A DNA stretch of 64,000 nt, taken from the NCBI GenBank assembly GCA_030734395.1, contig JAUZTG010000044.1:434001-498000 (forward strand), written 5' to 3'. The notes under the pieces were generated by a model, which was not told the DNA's origin, made no database searches, and saw only the letters and a list, made by a program, of their open reading frames with translations. The position numbers and the translations under genes were made by a program. Of this stretch, positions 61,623 to 64,000 are shown piece by piece. Within the stretch, counting starts at the first letter, position 1; each line of letters begins with the position of its first letter. Source of the stretch: Sarocladium kiliense (lineage: Eukaryota; Ascomycota; Sordariomycetes; Hypocreales; Sarocladiaceae).

Positions 61623-62020
61623 CTAGAACGGCAGCAATCGGAACACATTGATTGAACCTATCGAGTCGCAATCTGACGCAAGCGCCTGGAAGATGCGACG
61701 ACCCAAAGCAGCGTTGGTGCCGTGATCCAACGTGGCGCCTGACTCGGCGGACGCGGCGATCATACCCCAATTCATGAGGCCGTTCCTCTTCCCCCACTTG
61801 ACGGTGCATCGTGATCCCCAGCCCCAGCATCCCGCATCCTGCACTATCGGCATTCGGGCGAAAGATCCCACTCAGACCTCTACCCAGCAAACTTACTACA
61901 GGGTTGCAATCTCGGGGCCACCGAGACGTGTGCGTGAGCACGACATGACAGCCACATAGCTTCACTTCCCCATGCGATCTTGTCCCTCAAACTAACGATG
62001 TCGTATTGAACGCAATTCAT
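61623..62020 (-). CDS. candidate small two-exon gene, unknown
   Basis: A coding-like 3' exon (61843-61623) contains DAGCWGWGSRCTVKWGKRNG and ends ...DSIGSINVFRLLPF. It can be joined through a 53-nt intron (GTAAGT...GATAG) to 62020-61897, which starts MNCVQYDIVSLRDKIAWGSE, for 114 aa in total. Splice sites are good, but the 5' exon has weak character, and the 3' exon could instead start at an internal ATG (MPIVQDAG). No signal peptide or known family. Confidence 0.3.
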
Positions 62021-62835
62021 TGTATTCTTCGAAGCGGGAGTGTGATGACGGGAGTTGTCGGTCAGCAGCCACACCAAAGTCGTACGTTGTGCGGGTCGTT
62101 CCGGAGTCTGTCCTCGGACGATAGTTTTTGTATTCAACCGATACATTTTCGCCGTCTATCAAGAACAAGGTTTGCAATCAGAGGAGTTCCCGGAGACGTC
62201 TAGAATCTTTCTTCAGTCTCCTCCTGTGGAGTGCCGCATCCGACAAACCCCTGGACCCTGGATATCCCGGCTGACTACTGTCGGTATGCTGGGTCCAGCA
62301 CAGTTCTGGAACACGTCCTAAGAATTAGATCTCCATTCTGGAGAGAAGGTTCAGAGTTGGGGGCGTGTGATTGTGTTTTTTTGCGGGATAAAAGGCAATC
62401 GAGAAGTGTATTGGGGATATTACCAAATCCCCTGCTCCCCCAATACAGGCGACGACTTACACAGCAAAGCAACATAAAGTGAACTTTATATGAGGTGATT
62501 CAAGTAGATTATACAAAGGAGAAGGTTTTAAGCTAATGCCAATTTAGTCCGAAAAGTCGTCGTCCCATGAAACTATGTCCCCACCTTCATCTATAGGCCC
62601 ATGTCCAACACAGTTATCGCTTGTCCAGTCTGAAAGGAGGCGGACCAACACGAAAGTCGCTGATCCGTGCAAACCTTTGATACCATAGTCCGAACAGTAT
62701 TACATCCGTGAAAGCTTCGCAACAGGCGCGTCAACTTCAAGCTGTTTTCTCGTTCCTCCGAGCCGGTGTAAAGGGTTGATGGAGTCCAGAGATGCACAAT
62801 GATGGAGGACATCCATACCACGGTACAGGGTTCGT
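62021..62835. other. intergenic region
   Basis: 815 bp without a supported gene. AT-richer near 62460-62560, possibly the 3' flank of the minus-strand gene starting at 63393. Confidence 0.45.
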
Positions 62836-63393
62836 TTAGCACCCAATGCTGTCCAGGTACTCGCGTTGCTTTTCCAGACACTTTGATATCTTCTGATCCT
62901 CCAAGAATGATTTGGGCTTACCACCACTCACTATCCACTTTTTGTCGCTCAGGCGTTGTAGTCTGTCGTAGATCATCTGAAGGGTCGTGATATGCTCCTG
63001 ATGCTTGGTGTTCTGGAGTTCATGATCTGTCTTGTGGTGTCTTCCGGGAAGACTTTGGTATGTATTTGCGACCACGGTGCGACATTCTATAGTCCGGGAT
63101 AGGAATTGAAGGGCCGGGGGCGGGAAATGAAGCTGATCATTCGGGTTTCCACCGGGTTTCGAATGGAGGAGAGCTTCGGCTCTAGCCAACCACACTTCAT
63201 GGGTGTCCTCTTCTCGAGGAACCTTTCCAGCATCCTCAAAAGCCCAGTTCGATAGCTTTTTGAACGTTTTCAAGAACTCAGATTCGTCCGTTTTGTACTG
63301 TCTGTACAGGATGTCGCATCTTTGATCTGATCCTTCCTGGCTCATCTCGAAACCAGCGCCTTGACCCGTGGGGCCAAGACCTGAGCGAGCCAT
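62836..63393 (-). CDS. hypothetical helical protein
   Basis: A 185-aa ATG-started frame. The sequence is charged and helical (CDILYRQYKTDESEFLKTFK, WLARAEALLHSK, TIECRTVVANTYQSLPGRHH, ITTLQMIYDRLQRLSDKKW). There is no signal peptide, membrane helix or motif I can assign. The RQYKTDESEFLKTF start loosely resembles the N-terminal helix of large uncharacterised fungal proteins, so this could be a fragment of one. It is isolated at the edge of a gene-poor region. Confidence 0.55.
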   Translation of the reverse strand: MARSGLGPTGQGAGFEMSQEGSDQRCDILYRQYKTDESEFLKTFKKLSNWAFEDAGKVPREEDTHEVWLARAEALLHSKPGGNPNDQLHFPPPALQFLSRTIECRTVVANTYQSLPGRHHKTDHELQNTKHQEHITTLQMIYDRLQRLSDKKWIVSGGKPKSFLEDQKISKCLEKQREYLDSIGC

Positions 63394-64000
63394 GTCGGGA
63401 GAAGTTCACTCCTCGGCCGTGAGCACCCAGGTCAGTGACTCACATCACGGAAAAGCTGTTCTTCAAGATGCTGCATTTGCGTTTCTATGAGATGTACTTA
63501 TAAATCTACCCTGCCGGTGAGGGTCTCCGTGAGCTCAGAACATAAGTCTATATCTTGGAGACCGGCTCAGACACATGAGGCGGCAGTCAGATGCTTTGCT
63601 GGCCAGTCATTGAATCAGAAGCAGAGGTGTAGCAGCCCCCCAGCCAGCCAGGATACATGCGCAGCTTGGCCGAACCCCGCGCTGAAACCGACTGAACAGA
63701 GAGTTGATCGTTCTTCACCGCAGGTATACGTTCACAGAACCACCAAATGTGAATATCGAGGCGTTTGAAAGGCAACTTGTTTCAAAGAGTGCGACAATTG
63801 GGCCTCAAGCACAAACTTCGTAGGGCATAACGACGGGATTCTGCGAAGCATTGCGGTTCACAACAAGACGATCACATTAGATGGGGGAAAAAGTAATAAA
63901 GCAGTCGATATGCATATCTCTTGATAAGCTGTCACTCACTCCTTGGTATGAGTTATGACATGTCACTCGCTGTCTAAGTGGCTTGTGCTAAGTTTAAAAC
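63394..64000. other. intergenic region at the window edge
   Basis: 607 bp with no supported feature. It probably contains the promoter of the minus-strand gene ending at 62836. Confidence 0.45.

Noticed and set aside
1..64000. tRNA, rRNA, transposon, CRISPR or viral remnants
   Set aside because: I looked for T-loop-like GGTTCGA patterns, terminal repeats, transposase/reverse-transcriptase motifs and regular repeat arrays and found none that I could support by eye; a tRNAscan or RepeatMasker run would be decisive.

Overview
The window is nuclear DNA of a filamentous ascomycete (Pezizomycotina; the gene styles fit Dothideomycetes best, but I could not confirm the class). The evidence is genes dense on both strands, short spliceosomal introns of about 49-70 nt with GT...AG ends and CTAAC-like branch points, CACAATGG-type start contexts, Zn2Cys6 and C2H2 'fungal_trans' regulators, an Erg7-type sterol cyclase, a PTH11/rhodopsin-type membrane protein, a BIM1-like protein, and no operons, Shine-Dalgarno sites or phage-like features. 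Gene models were read by eye; wherever I give exon boundaries, the summed exons keep an open frame.

Layout. 1-3.9 kb is gene-free, with a pyrimidine-rich block. 3.9-14.2 kb: secreted DUF1996 protein, a 906-aa single-pass membrane protein, pICln, a small coiled-coil protein, a GPI-type cell-surface protein, and a BIM1-like membrane protein that lacks a visible signal peptide. 14.5-24.5 kb: PTH11-like receptor, PEP-mutase/isocitrate-lyase family enzyme, GNAT acetyltransferase, PAF-acetylhydrolase-like lipase, small unknown protein. 25.3-33.7 kb: secreted beta-helix protein, GH5 glycosidase, Zn2Cys6 regulator and MFS sugar transporter, which look like a small carbohydrate-use cluster. 34.2-46 kb: His-rich methyltransferase, FAD synthase with a 14-nt micro-exon, APH/EcKinase-like kinase, a very small two-exon gene with a hydrophobin-like cysteine pattern (38988-39302), a C2H2 + fungal_trans regulator, Yar1-like ankyrin protein, Spo11. 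46.6-59.5 kb: lanosterol synthase, Sgt1, a gamma-butyrobetaine-hydroxylase-like dioxygenase, tRNA-splicing endonuclease Sen2, ceramide glucosyltransferase, Jen1-type carboxylate transporter. 59.5-64 kb is gene-poor, with one clear hypothetical gene and two weak exon candidates.

How they work together. Most genes are unrelated housekeeping neighbours (FAD synthesis, tRNA splicing, sterol and sphingolipid synthesis, ribosome and kinetochore chaperones, meiosis). The one region that reads as a functional unit is 25.3-33.7 kb: two enzymes with polysaccharide-type folds, a regulator sharing a 614-bp divergent promoter with a sugar transporter, and TATA boxes at three of the four genes. The most useful new object is the small 8-cysteine gene at 39 kb, which is only visible after splicing. 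I saw no transposon, CRISPR array, rRNA or convincing tRNA.
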